Source: Pirellulaceae bacterium (GTDB lineage Bacteria > Planctomycetota > Planctomycetia > Pirellulales > Pirellulaceae). Taken from it: DNA of 64,000 bases. Both the position numbers and the translations under genes were made by a program. The stretch's first letter is position 1, and the number at the start of each line of letters is the position of its first letter. This document shows positions 1 to 8,865 of the stretch, piece after piece. The stretch covers positions 87,556 through 151,555 of the forward strand of contig JANQLU010000064.1 of the NCBI GenBank assembly GCA_028280445.1, read 5' to 3'. Under the pieces are notes generated by a model. The model had not been told where the DNA came from. It ran no database searches and worked only from the letters and a program-made list of their open reading frames with translations.

Positions 1-1
1 C

Positions 2-913
2 CAGCCGATCGGTTATGGCTCGATGTTGCTCGAAGGTGGTTTAGCGGTCATCGTAATTTTGGCTTGTTGCGCCGGAGTCGGAATGGGAAAATTTAACAAA
101 CAGTCCGTTGCAGGTGCCGATGGAAAAACCGTGGCGTCGTTTGTCCCCGTCACGGGCGCCGATGGTCAGCCAAAAACAGGTCGTGATGCCTGGCGAGCGA
201 CTTATCAGTTGGCGGGTCAGGATGGAAAACCAAAAACATGGGCTGATTTTAAACTGGGGCCCAAGGTCGGTGCGTTTGTCGATGGCGGTGCCAATTTTCT
301 TTCCTCGATCGGCATTCCGCTGAAACTGGGCATTGGAATGATCGCCGTTCTGGTCGCCAGCTTTGCGGCAACGACATTGGATTCCGCAACGCGTTTGCAA
401 CGATACGTCATTCAAGAAATCGGCACGACTGTTCGGATCCCGCCGTTAAAAAATATGTACATTGCCACCATTCTCGCTGTAGTTTGTGGTGGAGCCATTG
501 CCATGATACCGGCGAAGCCCGGAGCGGCTGCCGGAACAGGAGGTCTGATACTGTGGCCATTGTTTGGAGCCACCAATCAATTGTTGGCGGGTCTGGCGTT
601 TATGGTGACGGCATTTTATTTGTGGCGGCGCAATAAACCGATTTGGTTCGCCGTGATTCCAATGGTGCTGATGATCATTTTCCCATTTTGGGCACTTAGC
701 TGGCAGCTGTTTAACGGCACTAGCGGTTGGATCTGGTCGTTTTCAACAAACAAACTCCTGGCTGTGATTGGATTGCTAACTTTGGTGCTCCAAGTGTGGA
801 TGGTGGTCGAAGCGATTTTGATTTGGCCCAAAGCTCGTGGAATTTTAGAGGAAGCACTGCCGCCACTACCCAAATCAGACAAACTTGCAGCCTCCGGTGG
901 TCGATCATGTTGA
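2..913 (+). CDS. cstA: Carbon starvation protein CstA family transporter, C-terminal fragment
   Basis: This is an inner-membrane peptide/pyruvate transporter of the CstA family, cut by the left edge of the window, so the true start lies upstream. The frame is open from base 2 and begins IGYGSMLLEGGLAV, a conserved CstA segment. The signature TTLDSATRLQRYVIQE follows a hydrophobic helix, and three to four more membrane helices run to the C-terminus. A soluble stretch holds three short similar units (GADGKTV, GADGQPKTG, GQDGKPKTW), which look like a small internal duplication in a periplasmic or cytoplasmic loop. The stop overlaps the start of the downstream lipoprotein gene, so the two are probably cotranscribed. 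Confidence 0.85.
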   Translation, partial: QPIGYGSMLLEGGLAVIVILACCAGVGMGKFNKQSVAGADGKTVASFVPVTGADGQPKTGRDAWRATYQLAGQDGKPKTWADFKLGPKVGAFVDGGANFLSSIGIPLKLGIGMIAVLVASFAATTLDSATRLQRYVIQEIGTTVRIPPLKNMYIATILAVVCGGAIAMIPAKPGAAAGTGGLILWPLFGATNQLLAGLAFMVTAFYLWRRNKPIWFAVIPMVLMIIFPFWALSWQLFNGTSGWIWSFSTNKLLAVIGLLTLVLQVWMVVEAILIWPKARGILEEALPPLPKSDKLAASGGRSC

Positions 914-1380
914 ATCGAATAACCTGGATCGCGTGTTTGAGCGCTGTGCTGGTAGGCCTAATCGGATGCGGGCCTCAGCCGACCTATTTCGCTCCGGTGA
1001 CTGGACAAGTGACACTTGATGGCAAACCGGTCAGTGACGCCAAAATTCTGTTTGTTCCGACGCGGTATCGTGATGCGTCGCAAAATATTCTTCCGTACGC
1101 TTATGCAACGACTGACAAAGAGGGCAAATACACATTGCGATCTGACGGAAAACGGCGCGGTGCCGCTGTCGGTCAACATTTGGTTTTTATCTCGACAAAA
1201 AATTTGGCCGTCAAAAAAAATGACGAGAGCCCACCCGAGCAGGAACCAGCAAAAACGAACGAACAGACCGAAGCCAAACCAGAGACCATTCCAAGTCGAT
1301 ACAATACCGAATCGCAACTTTATCGCGAAGTCAAACGCGGCACCTGCAATCAGTTTAATTTCAAATTGAAATCAGATTGA
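907..1380 (+). CDS. Small lipoprotein with carboxypeptidase-regulatory/transthyretin-like fold
   Basis: The product is a predicted lipoprotein of 157 residues. The ATG at 907 was chosen because it gives a short signal sequence ending in the lipobox LIGC at about residue 20. A longer upstream extension in this frame would overlap cstA and has no signal peptide. After the lipobox comes VTGQVTLDGKPVSDAKILFVP, typical of the beta-sandwich regulatory domains found in many small planctomycete lipoproteins. A Glu/Lys/Thr-rich linker lies near residue 110. It overlaps the cstA stop by 7 bases, which points to translational coupling. Its function is unknown, and surface or periplasmic binding is only inferred. 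Confidence 0.75.
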   Translation: MLNRITWIACLSAVLVGLIGCGPQPTYFAPVTGQVTLDGKPVSDAKILFVPTRYRDASQNILPYAYATTDKEGKYTLRSDGKRRGAAVGQHLVFISTKNLAVKKNDESPPEQEPAKTNEQTEAKPETIPSRYNTESQLYREVKRGTCNQFNFKLKSD

Positions 1381-1403
1381 CCAATCGTGCAATTTTGCCA
1401 GAT

Positions 1404-1449
1404 CGTAGGGCCAGTTCCCACCGGCCAATCCGACAAACGGCCGGTCACG
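1404..1449. repeat. Degenerate copy of the GTAGGGCCGG palindromic repeat
   Basis: The left arm (gtagggccagttcccaccgg) and a decayed right arm (ggccggtcacg) flank a short spacer containing aatccgacaaac. It lies between the lipoprotein gene and the 3' end of the convergent flippase gene. The same element recurs intact elsewhere in the window, for example at 12886 and 49185. Confidence 0.7.
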
Positions 1450-1483
1450 TTTCGGGTGATGATTTCTTTGTTGACGTACAATC

Positions 1484-3031
1484 CTAGTGAGCGGCGCTTT
1501 TCCGTCTCAGTTTTTGAAAAAATGTTTCCAGGAAAGCAATCACTTTCTGTTTTTCGCAATCATCGATCAGCCAGTGAAAGCGAATCGCTGCAACGGCAAT
1601 GAGCAATAGCGAGATTGCTGCGTAAAGTAATGGCATCAGCAAAACTAATGGAACAGCGACCACCAGCCAGATATGGCGATCAACCGGCAAGCCAAGTTTT
1701 TGGTTGAACAGCAAAACCAGAACTAACGCGACAAGATTGGAAAGTGCTGTTGCAAACACGGCTCCCATCAGGCCGTACACCGGAATCGTAAAATAGTTGA
1801 CGGCAACATTGACGATCAATCCTATGGTCACGATTGCAACCGCCAATTTGCCTTTTTCCAATACCCACAGATAGTCGACTACCACGATCAAGATCGAATA
1901 CCAAATGCAGTACACCAACGTAATCGGGAGCACTGAATAACCGTCCGCATACCGCCCTCCCAGGATCGTGTCGAACATCAGCGGCGCCAGCAGCAACATG
2001 ACAAATGCGGCGATCGTGAATCCCAAACCGACGAGTTTCGTCGCCCAACGCAATTGCTCACGTGCGACATCTTGCTGTTGGTTCTCCCATTTTCGCGTCA
2101 TGTAAGGCATAAAAAAACCGCCGATCACAACCGCGATGCCAACCAGGACCAGCGGTAAAACCCGCCCGCTGTGATATTGGCCGACCAACGCTTGTGCCTC
2201 GTGATCAGTGCCATGCGAGAAATGCAACAGCATCGATCGGTCAGCGACTTCGTATACGTTGGTGACAAAATTGGCCAACCAGAGCCAGGCGGCAAATGGA
2301 ACAACTTTGCGCCAAATCGACATGGCGCCTTGCGCGGCATCGACCGAACGATCTTGCTCAACGGTGTTGTAAAACATCTGTCGACGATGAATGACAACAA
2401 ACCAGATCCCTGGCAGAGCGCCCAGTAAATTAGAAGCGGTATAGCCGATGGTGACAGCGACAACTCCATTTTTCCAAATCACGACTAACGTCAAACTAAA
2501 GATGGCAAACGAAATCGCCATCATGAATCGCATCAGCGAAACCAATCGCACTTGGCATAGAGATTCGAGCAGCGAAGTGAGATAAAAGAAAACGACGGTC
2601 GACAAAATTGCCAACGACATCGATTGAACAACCAGCGTATCTGCACCGCGGAACAGCAATCGTCCCAGCGGTTCGGGCCACAAGAACATCAAGCCAGAAA
2701 ATATAATGGCTGCACCAAAACAGACTTTAGAAATTTGCACCAGGAAACTTCCCAGATGTCCACTTTGGCGATAATGTTCGACATAGCGACAAAAAGATCC
2801 GGGCAGCCCCAGCATCGCCAACGGTGCCAACATTAACACAAAACTGTAAACCAGCGACCATTGCCCCAATTGCTCCTCGGGCATCAGCCGACAAAACAAC
2901 AATCCGCGTCCAAAACCGACGATTCGTTGGATGACGGTCAATGCCAATGCAAACATCATTCCATAAGCGATCGAATCGCCGAGGATTTTGGAAGTTTGCG
3001 ATTGAGCAGTCGAGTGCGTGGAATCAGCCAT
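1484..3031 (-). CDS. Polysaccharide/lipid flippase of the MOP (Wzx/MATE-like) superfamily
   Basis: This 515-residue integral membrane protein has about 12-14 hydrophobic helices distributed along its length, which is the size and layout of oligosaccharide flippases. The N-terminus reads DSIAYGMMFALALTVIQRIVGFGRGLLFCRLMPEEQLGQWSLVYSF in discontinuous form, resembling the first helix pair of Wzx/RfbX proteins. Such proteins move undecaprenyl-linked oligosaccharides across the inner membrane. No glycosyltransferase genes flank it, so it is an orphan here and its substrate cannot be guessed. It starts at ATG 3031 and is convergent with the upstream lipoprotein gene. Confidence 0.75.
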   Translation of the reverse strand: MADSTHSTAQSQTSKILGDSIAYGMMFALALTVIQRIVGFGRGLLFCRLMPEEQLGQWSLVYSFVLMLAPLAMLGLPGSFCRYVEHYRQSGHLGSFLVQISKVCFGAAIIFSGLMFLWPEPLGRLLFRGADTLVVQSMSLAILSTVVFFYLTSLLESLCQVRLVSLMRFMMAISFAIFSLTLVVIWKNGVVAVTIGYTASNLLGALPGIWFVVIHRRQMFYNTVEQDRSVDAAQGAMSIWRKVVPFAAWLWLANFVTNVYEVADRSMLLHFSHGTDHEAQALVGQYHSGRVLPLVLVGIAVVIGGFFMPYMTRKWENQQQDVAREQLRWATKLVGLGFTIAAFVMLLLAPLMFDTILGGRYADGYSVLPITLVYCIWYSILIVVVDYLWVLEKGKLAVAIVTIGLIVNVAVNYFTIPVYGLMGAVFATALSNLVALVLVLLFNQKLGLPVDRHIWLVVAVPLVLLMPLLYAAISLLLIAVAAIRFHWLIDDCEKQKVIAFLETFFQKLRRKSAAH

Positions 3032-3300
3032 CGTCTCAGATTGGAGCGAAACAGGTATGAATTTCGATACTCAAGTTTTGCTCGCCCGTAAACAATCGCT
3101 CGTTTTCTCGGTCCGACGTGAGAGCAATATGTTGCCGTGAGGAACCTAACTGTCCGTTTGTTCCGAATGTATGGTTGTTATATGGCTGAAATCGGCTTAT
3201 TTGGCGGTCAGGTGTGACTCAATTAATGGTTGTACCTGATTAAGTTTTGGTGAGGAAAAATCGTAGATGTGACGTGCAAGTGGATTTTGCATAAAGCAAA

Positions 3301-3390
3301 AATCGTGACCCAAAACGTTAGTGAAGGTCCACGTTTTACTGCACGTTTGTGTGGTTTGTGCTCCCTCGCTCACGCATTGCACTTGCGATT
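3301..3390. repeat. Degenerate palindromic repeat (CGAAGCGTAAGCGAGGGAC family) in a gene-free gap
   Basis: The interval between the flippase and Tex genes (3032-3626) holds no convincing gene. It contains a decayed copy of the inverted repeat seen intact at 13086-13174: the left arm reads aatcgtgacccaaaacgtta and the right arm ctccctcgctcacgcattgc. Nothing else was recognised in the gap. Confidence 0.6.
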
Positions 3391-3626
3391 GCGGGAAGTC
3401 GTTAACACAGCTGAAGTTACAACTCCTGATGCAAAGTCCTGGTCAGCGTGGGACCAGAAACCGCTCAAAACACCATTCGTCGGCGACGTATCTTACGTGT
3501 GATTCGAATGGCAACAATGGTTCAACCACGACCCAATTGGTTGACAATTGGTCGCTGAATTCCTAGATTGCAGGAGTCAAAAATAGACTTCTTTATGTCG
3601 CTTCCGAATGAAAAATCAGCGCCGCT

Positions 3627-6600
3627 GTGGATTCCACTGAACAAAACATCTTGGCTCAAATAGCCAAAGATCAAAAACTCAATCAAGATTCTGTCAAAGC
3701 CACCATCGAATTGCTGGATGGTGGTAACTCTGTGCCGTTCGTGACGCGGTATCGCAAAGACAAAACCGGGAATCTCGATTATCGGCAAATCCAGCAAATA
3801 CAATTTCAGTTGACGAAATTGCGAGGGATCGCGGAACGAAAATCGTTTATCGCCAAATCGATCGAATCGCAAGGAAAACTGACGGACGAACTGCGTCAGC
3901 AAATTGAGCAGTCCGATTCAATCAAAGAAGTCGAAGATCTGTTCCTGCCGTTTAAATCTAAAAAAGAAACTGCAGCGACGGTAGCGCGTCAACAAGGTCT
4001 CGAACCTTTGGCTCGCGACGTGTTGGAAGGCGTTTCACCGGAAATCGATCTGGCGACACGCGCAACCGATTTTGTTCGGGTCGACAAAAACCTGAATTCA
4101 ATTGACGAAGTGATCGCTGGTGTGGCAGATATCGTTGTCGAACGATTTGCCGAAAACAGCGAAGCGCGAACAAAACTTCGCCGCGTGTTGTGGGACAAAG
4201 GTGTTCTGAAAACAACCAAGGTGCAAACCGAATCTTCGGAGTCGGCTGCTGCAACAAATACAGAAACAACACCTCCAGCCGAATCGACATCAACCGAATC
4301 GTCTCAGGAGCCAACGGAAACGCCTGCGACGACCCCCGATTCACAAATCGATGAATCGTCAGCCACCGAAACCATAGATGAGAGTTCAACTCCTGAGACT
4401 GTGGCCGAAGTTCCATCGGCTGACACATCATCTGACCAAACCCCTGCAGCGCCCGAGACATCAACATCTGAGACCTCTGAAACAGCGGGCGCGGAATCAG
4501 TAGCTGCCGATTCGACAGAATCTTCGGATTCAGATTCGAGTCCGACCGACAGTTCAACCAACGACGCAGTTCCTGAAGCGCAGAGTGCTGAGGAAAAAGC
4601 AGACCAAACTACCGCCGCAGAAAATGCGTTAGACGCGCCGACCTCGAATGCGGCACCGCAACAAACAACGGCTACCGCTACTGCAGTGAGTACAAAAGCG
4701 GCCAGGCCCAAAAAGAAAAAGAAGAAAAAGAAAAGTAAAGAAGACTCGCTGTTCGAAGAGTTTTTCGATTTTTCGGCACCGATCAATAAATTGACGCCTC
4801 AGCAAATCCTGGCGATCAATCGCGGTGAACGAGCAGGAAAAATTACGGTCGCTTTCGAATTGCCCGAACAACCGTTGACCGAAGCGGTTTCGCAAATCCT
4901 GGTTTCTGGCGATCCTCCGTTCAAACCGTTTCTCGAAACCTGCGCAACAACCGCGCTGCAAACACAAATTATTCCGTCACTAGAACGTGAAGTTCGCCGG
5001 GAATTGACCGAGGAAGCCGAACACCATGCGATCCAGGTGTTTGAACGCAATCTCCGTGTTCTGCTGTTGCAACCGCCGGTTCGCGCGAACAAAGTCATGG
5101 CGATCCATCCGGGTTATCGCGCTGGTTGCAATATTGCGATTCTGGATGCCGTCGGCAATTTTGTCGCACACGACCGATTTCATATAGTCGGAAATCAGAC
5201 GCGCCAGGATGAAGGGAAATCCAAAATTGTTGAGTTGTTGCGGCAACATGAGATCGAGTTGGTCGCGATCGGAAATGGTTCGGGTTGTCGTGCGACAGAA
5301 AAGATAATTTCAGATATTATCGCGGAACATTTTTCAGAAAGTCATCTGAAATTCGTGATCGTCAACGAAGCGGGCGTCACACAGTACGCCACTAGCGAAG
5401 TGGCCCGCGAGGAACTTCCGCAACTCGAACCGAATGTTCGCAGCGCGGTGTCAATTGGTCGCCGTTTACTCAATCCACTGGCGGAAATTGCCAAAATTGC
5501 GCCCGGCAATGTGGCCGTTGGCGTTTTCCAACACGATGTCAAGTCGAAACATTTGACGCCGTTTTTAGAAAATATATTGAAAAACTGCGTCAATTTTGTC
5601 GGCGTTGATGTCAACACAGCAACAGCCTCGTTGTTGCGTTATGTCGCCGGACTCGAGCCGTTGACCGCGCGCCGCATCGTCGAATATCGCAGCGAACATG
5701 GACCATTTAAAAATCTCGAACAATTGAAGCAAATCGCCGGATTCGGTGAAGCGACTTTTATTCAAGCGGCAGGTTTCCTGCGTGTACTCGGCGGAGACCA
5801 GCCTTTCGACGCAACTTCGATTCATCCTGAAAGCTATGAACTCGCTACCAAAATTCTGGAAAAAATTGGTTGCACAAGTGACGACCTGCCAATTCGAATT
5901 ACAACAACCACACCCGCTCCAAGTGCTGCCGATCATCCCGCGGCCGAAGAAGATCAATCCGCCGACCAGGAGAAACCTGTCGATGCAGCGACAGAAACTG
6001 CTGCGAACGAAAGCAACGACGACAGTTTAGCTGAGACGGCCACGGAAACCAGCGGCGCTGAACAAACATCCAGCGAAGCACCTGCGGCACTGGAGGAAAC
6101 GGTAGAGACGACCGCAGCGTCGGGGGTAGAAACAGAAAACGTCTCGTCAACGGATTCGCCGGAAGCCAGTACCGAATCAGCTGGCAAGGACTCCGAATCA
6201 GCCAGCCAAGAAACAGAATCGGCGTCAGCACCGGCACCAACGGAAACAAGCAGCTCGGCAGACGGCGACGATGGACAGCGGCAATCGATTCCGCCCGAGG
6301 TGATTGCCAAACAACGAGAATTTCGCGACAAGCTCAAATCACTGCGCGTTGACCAAATGGCGAAAGAGTTTTCGGTCAGTCAACCGTTTCTCAAAGACCT
6401 GATTTTTGCGATGTTGCGTCCCGGTCGCGATCCAAGATTTGATCTGCCTAAACCTATTTTCCGAAAAGGATTGGCAAAGCTCGAAGACATCAAGGCGGGA
6501 ATGCAACTCAAAGCACAAATCCTCAGCGTTGTCGACTTTGGCGTGTTTGTTGATATCGGGCTCGGTGAAAGTTGCCTGATTCACATTAGTCAGTTGTCGC

Positions 6601-6953
6601 GAAAATTCGTCCGCGATCCTCATCGATTCTTTTCCGTTGGCGACATTTTGAATGTCTGGGTGACCGAAGTCGACGCTGATAAAAAACGGGTGGTGATGAC
6701 CGCGATTCGACCGGCTGAACATCGAAAACCACCAAAACCAAAACAACGTTCGGATCGTCGCGGTACGCGAAATCAGCGCTCCAGCAATGCCGGCGCCAAT
6801 CGTGACCGGCCACGTGCTCCCCGCAAACCTAAAAAACCGCGGCCCGTCAAGCCAATTACACAATCCATGGTCGATGGGGAAGAGCCCATGCGATCTTTCT
6901 CGGATCTTGCACAATTCTTCAAAATCAACAAAGATTCTGAAGATAAATCATAA
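3627..6953 (+). CDS. tex: Tex family RNA-binding transcription accessory protein with two large low-complexity insertions
   Basis: This is a cytoplasmic nucleic-acid-binding protein of the Tex family. The first possible start after an in-frame stop is GTG 3627, giving 1108 residues against roughly 770 for usual Tex. The order is: Tex N-terminal helical region (1-190, with PFVTRYRKDKTGNLD), insertion 1 rich in Ser/Thr/Glu/Ala/Pro (about 200-360) ending in a run of Lys (361-371), resumed Tex core (FFDFSAPINKL, about 378), YqgF-like domain (about 490-600), helix-hairpin-helix pair (about 665-720), insertion 2 of the same acidic composition (about 760-885), S1 domain (about 960-1030) and a basic Arg/Lys/Pro tail. 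All core domains seem intact, so the protein should be functional. The insertions lie between domains and look like disordered linkers. Confidence 0.93.
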   Translation: MDSTEQNILAQIAKDQKLNQDSVKATIELLDGGNSVPFVTRYRKDKTGNLDYRQIQQIQFQLTKLRGIAERKSFIAKSIESQGKLTDELRQQIEQSDSIKEVEDLFLPFKSKKETAATVARQQGLEPLARDVLEGVSPEIDLATRATDFVRVDKNLNSIDEVIAGVADIVVERFAENSEARTKLRRVLWDKGVLKTTKVQTESSESAAATNTETTPPAESTSTESSQEPTETPATTPDSQIDESSATETIDESSTPETVAEVPSADTSSDQTPAAPETSTSETSETAGAESVAADSTESSDSDSSPTDSSTNDAVPEAQSAEEKADQTTAAENALDAPTSNAAPQQTTATATAVSTKAARPKKKKKKKKSKEDSLFEEFFDFSAPINKLTPQQILAINRGERAGKITVAFELPEQPLTEAVSQILVSGDPPFKPFLETCATTALQTQIIPSLEREVRRELTEEAEHHAIQVFERNLRVLLLQPPVRANKVMAIHPGYRAGCNIAILDAVGNFVAHDRFHIVGNQTRQDEGKSKIVELLRQHEIELVAIGNGSGCRATEKIISDIIAEHFSESHLKFVIVNEAGVTQYATSEVAREELPQLEPNVRSAVSIGRRLLNPLAEIAKIAPGNVAVGVFQHDVKSKHLTPFLENILKNCVNFVGVDVNTATASLLRYVAGLEPLTARRIVEYRSEHGPFKNLEQLKQIAGFGEATFIQAAGFLRVLGGDQPFDATSIHPESYELATKILEKIGCTSDDLPIRITTTTPAPSAADHPAAEEDQSADQEKPVDAATETAANESNDDSLAETATETSGAEQTSSEAPAALEETVETTAASGVETENVSSTDSPEASTESAGKDSESASQETESASAPAPTETSSSADGDDGQRQSIPPEVIAKQREFRDKLKSLRVDQMAKEFSVSQPFLKDLIFAMLRPGRDPRFDLPKPIFRKGLAKLEDIKAGMQLKAQILSVVDFGVFVDIGLGESCLIHISQLSRKFVRDPHRFFSVGDILNVWVTEVDADKKRVVMTAIRPAEHRKPPKPKQRSDRRGTRNQRSSNAGANRDRPRAPRKPKKPRPVKPITQSMVDGEEPMRSFSDLAQFFKINKDSEDKS

Positions 6954-7046
6954 AACGTTCTATTGATTCCGCGGCGAAATGGCGAAATCATTGTTTCATT
7001 GCACTCGTTGCATTTTGAACAACTTAACAGGCCCACAGGTTATACT

Positions 7047-7535
7047 TTGTCAGACTTAGATGCTCGATTACAAAATGCCATTGAGCGCGGGCAGCGCCAT
7101 GGTGCCGCTGCTGACAATCTGCAACAACAACAGCAGATGTCCGAACAGGAACTCCGGCAACGACACACTGATTTTCGACTCAAGCTATCGGATCATATTG
7201 AACACGGACTCAAGCGATTGCCCGAACATTTTCCCGGGTTTACATTTGAGACCATTTATGGAGATCGCGGTTGGGGCGGGGCTCTGTATCGCGATGATTT
7301 GACAACAGAAAAAATCAGCGGGCGCGGCGGGTCATTTTATAGTCGATTGGAAATAACCGTCCGTCCAGCGACGAAATATAATATTGTTGACATTTCCGTC
7401 AAAGGAACGGTTCACAACAAAGAAGTCGTTTCCAAAAACTACTTTGAGGAAATCCAGGAAGCGGTACTCGAAAATTTCATGGCCGAAATTGATAACTGGA
7501 TCGTCCTGTATGCGGAAAAATATGCGGCAGTCTGA
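7047..7535 (+). CDS. Conserved planctomycete protein of unknown function
   Basis: The product is a cytoplasmic protein of 162 residues. The TTG at 7047 is my choice because it yields an N-terminus of the form (M)SDLDARLQNAIERG, which matches what I remember of this conserved planctomycete family. The frame stays open further upstream to TTG 6963, and the first in-frame ATG (7137) would cut off the conserved N-terminus. The middle contains KRLPEHFPGFTFETIYGDRGWGG and the motif GGSFYSRLEITVRP in separate stretches, also family-conserved. No catalytic motif, signal peptide or membrane segment is visible. It follows tex on the same strand after about 90 bases. Confidence 0.7.
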   Translation: MSDLDARLQNAIERGQRHGAAADNLQQQQQMSEQELRQRHTDFRLKLSDHIEHGLKRLPEHFPGFTFETIYGDRGWGGALYRDDLTTEKISGRGGSFYSRLEITVRPATKYNIVDISVKGTVHNKEVVSKNYFEEIQEAVLENFMAEIDNWIVLYAEKYAAV

Positions 7536-7632
7536 CGATCCGCCGAGTTCGTCGCTCGCGCGAATCATGGTATCCGTTTATCGACCTACCTACGCAATCC
7601 CGAATTGACACCCAGATGCCAGGCCAGAATTC

Positions 7633-8595
7633 ATGAACAGCAAAACAGACCAAAAACGAAAATCAAAACCGTGGTTGAAAATCCTGATGTTCGGTTTCCT
7701 GGGAATCGTCGTGATCGGCGTCGGTCTCTATATCTGGCAGGTATTGTCAATACCGGAGGTTGATCAGTCGCTGGTGAAAACTGCTGACATCGATAGTTCG
7801 GGTGCGAATCCACAGAAATCAACCGACGAGAATCGAAAAGGTTCGATTACCGATTTGTTCATCGATTTCCCGATCGATAAAACGGAACACCCGTTGGACA
7901 CGGTGATCAAGGTCGCTGAGAAAGGCCTCGCTGAAATCGATACCAAGGTAAAAGACTACACGGCCACGATTGAAAAACAGGAGTTGGTCAAACAAAAACT
8001 TCTTCCAAAAGAATACTTGCAATGCAAAATTCGCCATCAGCAGGGTGACATACCGTTTGCCGTTTACCTCCATTTTGTGGCCCCCAAAGCGTTGAACGGT
8101 CAAGAAGCGATATGGGTTAAAGGGGAAAACGACAACAAATTTTTTGGCCATAAAGGCGGACTTATGGCCAAGCTGCCGGTGGTTCCGATTCCAACCGATC
8201 ACTTTCTGGCCATGAAAGGAAATCGCTATCCCATCACAGAAATTGGCATTCGCAATCTCGTGGCCAGAATGATCGAGGTTGCGCACAAAGACCGTAAGCA
8301 TGGTGAAATCGAAATCAAAATAGATCGCAACATCACGGTCAATGGTAATTCCGCAACATTGATCGAGTTGACCCATCCAAAACGACGTGACCATTTTTCG
8401 TATCACAAGGCGAAGATCTATATCGACGACGTGTTAAATCTGCCCGTCGGATATCAAGGTTACATGTGGCCCAAAACCGAAGGCGGTGAGCCGCAGCTGC
8501 TGGAATCATATTTCTACAACGATCTCAAACTGAACGTCGGCCTCAAAGATTCGGACTTTGATCCCAAGAATCCGGCCTACAATTTCAACTACTAA
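7633..8595 (+). CDS. DUF1571 family membrane-anchored or secreted protein
   Basis: This 320-residue protein has one N-terminal hydrophobic segment (about residues 14-34) after a Lys-rich start, so it is exported or anchored in the inner membrane. The rest matches the planctomycete DUF1571 pattern: EKGLAEIDTKVKDYTATIEKQE, then KIRHQQGDIPFAVYLHF, then PVGYQGYMWP and a C-terminal YFYNDLKLNVGLKDSDFDP (quoted as separate pieces). The fold resembles LolA/LppX-like lipid-binding half barrels, so a role in carrying hydrophobic ligands is possible but not shown. It stands alone between the 162-aa gene and the TPR gene. Confidence 0.75.
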   Translation: MNSKTDQKRKSKPWLKILMFGFLGIVVIGVGLYIWQVLSIPEVDQSLVKTADIDSSGANPQKSTDENRKGSITDLFIDFPIDKTEHPLDTVIKVAEKGLAEIDTKVKDYTATIEKQELVKQKLLPKEYLQCKIRHQQGDIPFAVYLHFVAPKALNGQEAIWVKGENDNKFFGHKGGLMAKLPVVPIPTDHFLAMKGNRYPITEIGIRNLVARMIEVAHKDRKHGEIEIKIDRNITVNGNSATLIELTHPKRRDHFSYHKAKIYIDDVLNLPVGYQGYMWPKTEGGEPQLLESYFYNDLKLNVGLKDSDFDPKNPAYNFNY

Positions 8596-8865
8596 TCCAC
8601 AACGAACTGGCGCAGGGCAACCACCAAAATCGTGCGTTGAAAACGCGACCAACGCCCGCAATACCCTCACAAACCCCCACCTTTCGCGATAGCACTGCCA
8701 GTAATTATGTGGCAAATGGAACGCAGGGTATTGGGGGTAACGTATGCTGTGGTAAAATCGGTCTCGCGGGCAACTTCCTCAAAAAACTGCTTCCCCCTTT
8801 GGTGCTGAACCGTCCCCGCCGATTCATGTAGTTCATTTAGTAGAACTCTAGTTAGGAATTACCCA

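Noticed and set aside
3032..3626. Small genes in the gap before tex
   Set aside because: Short frames overlap a decayed palindromic repeat and lack start signals or known motifs.
4304..4786. Ser/Val-rich open frame (160 aa) antisense to Tex insertion 1
   Set aside because: It is the mirror of a low-complexity insertion, so its open length is a composition effect.
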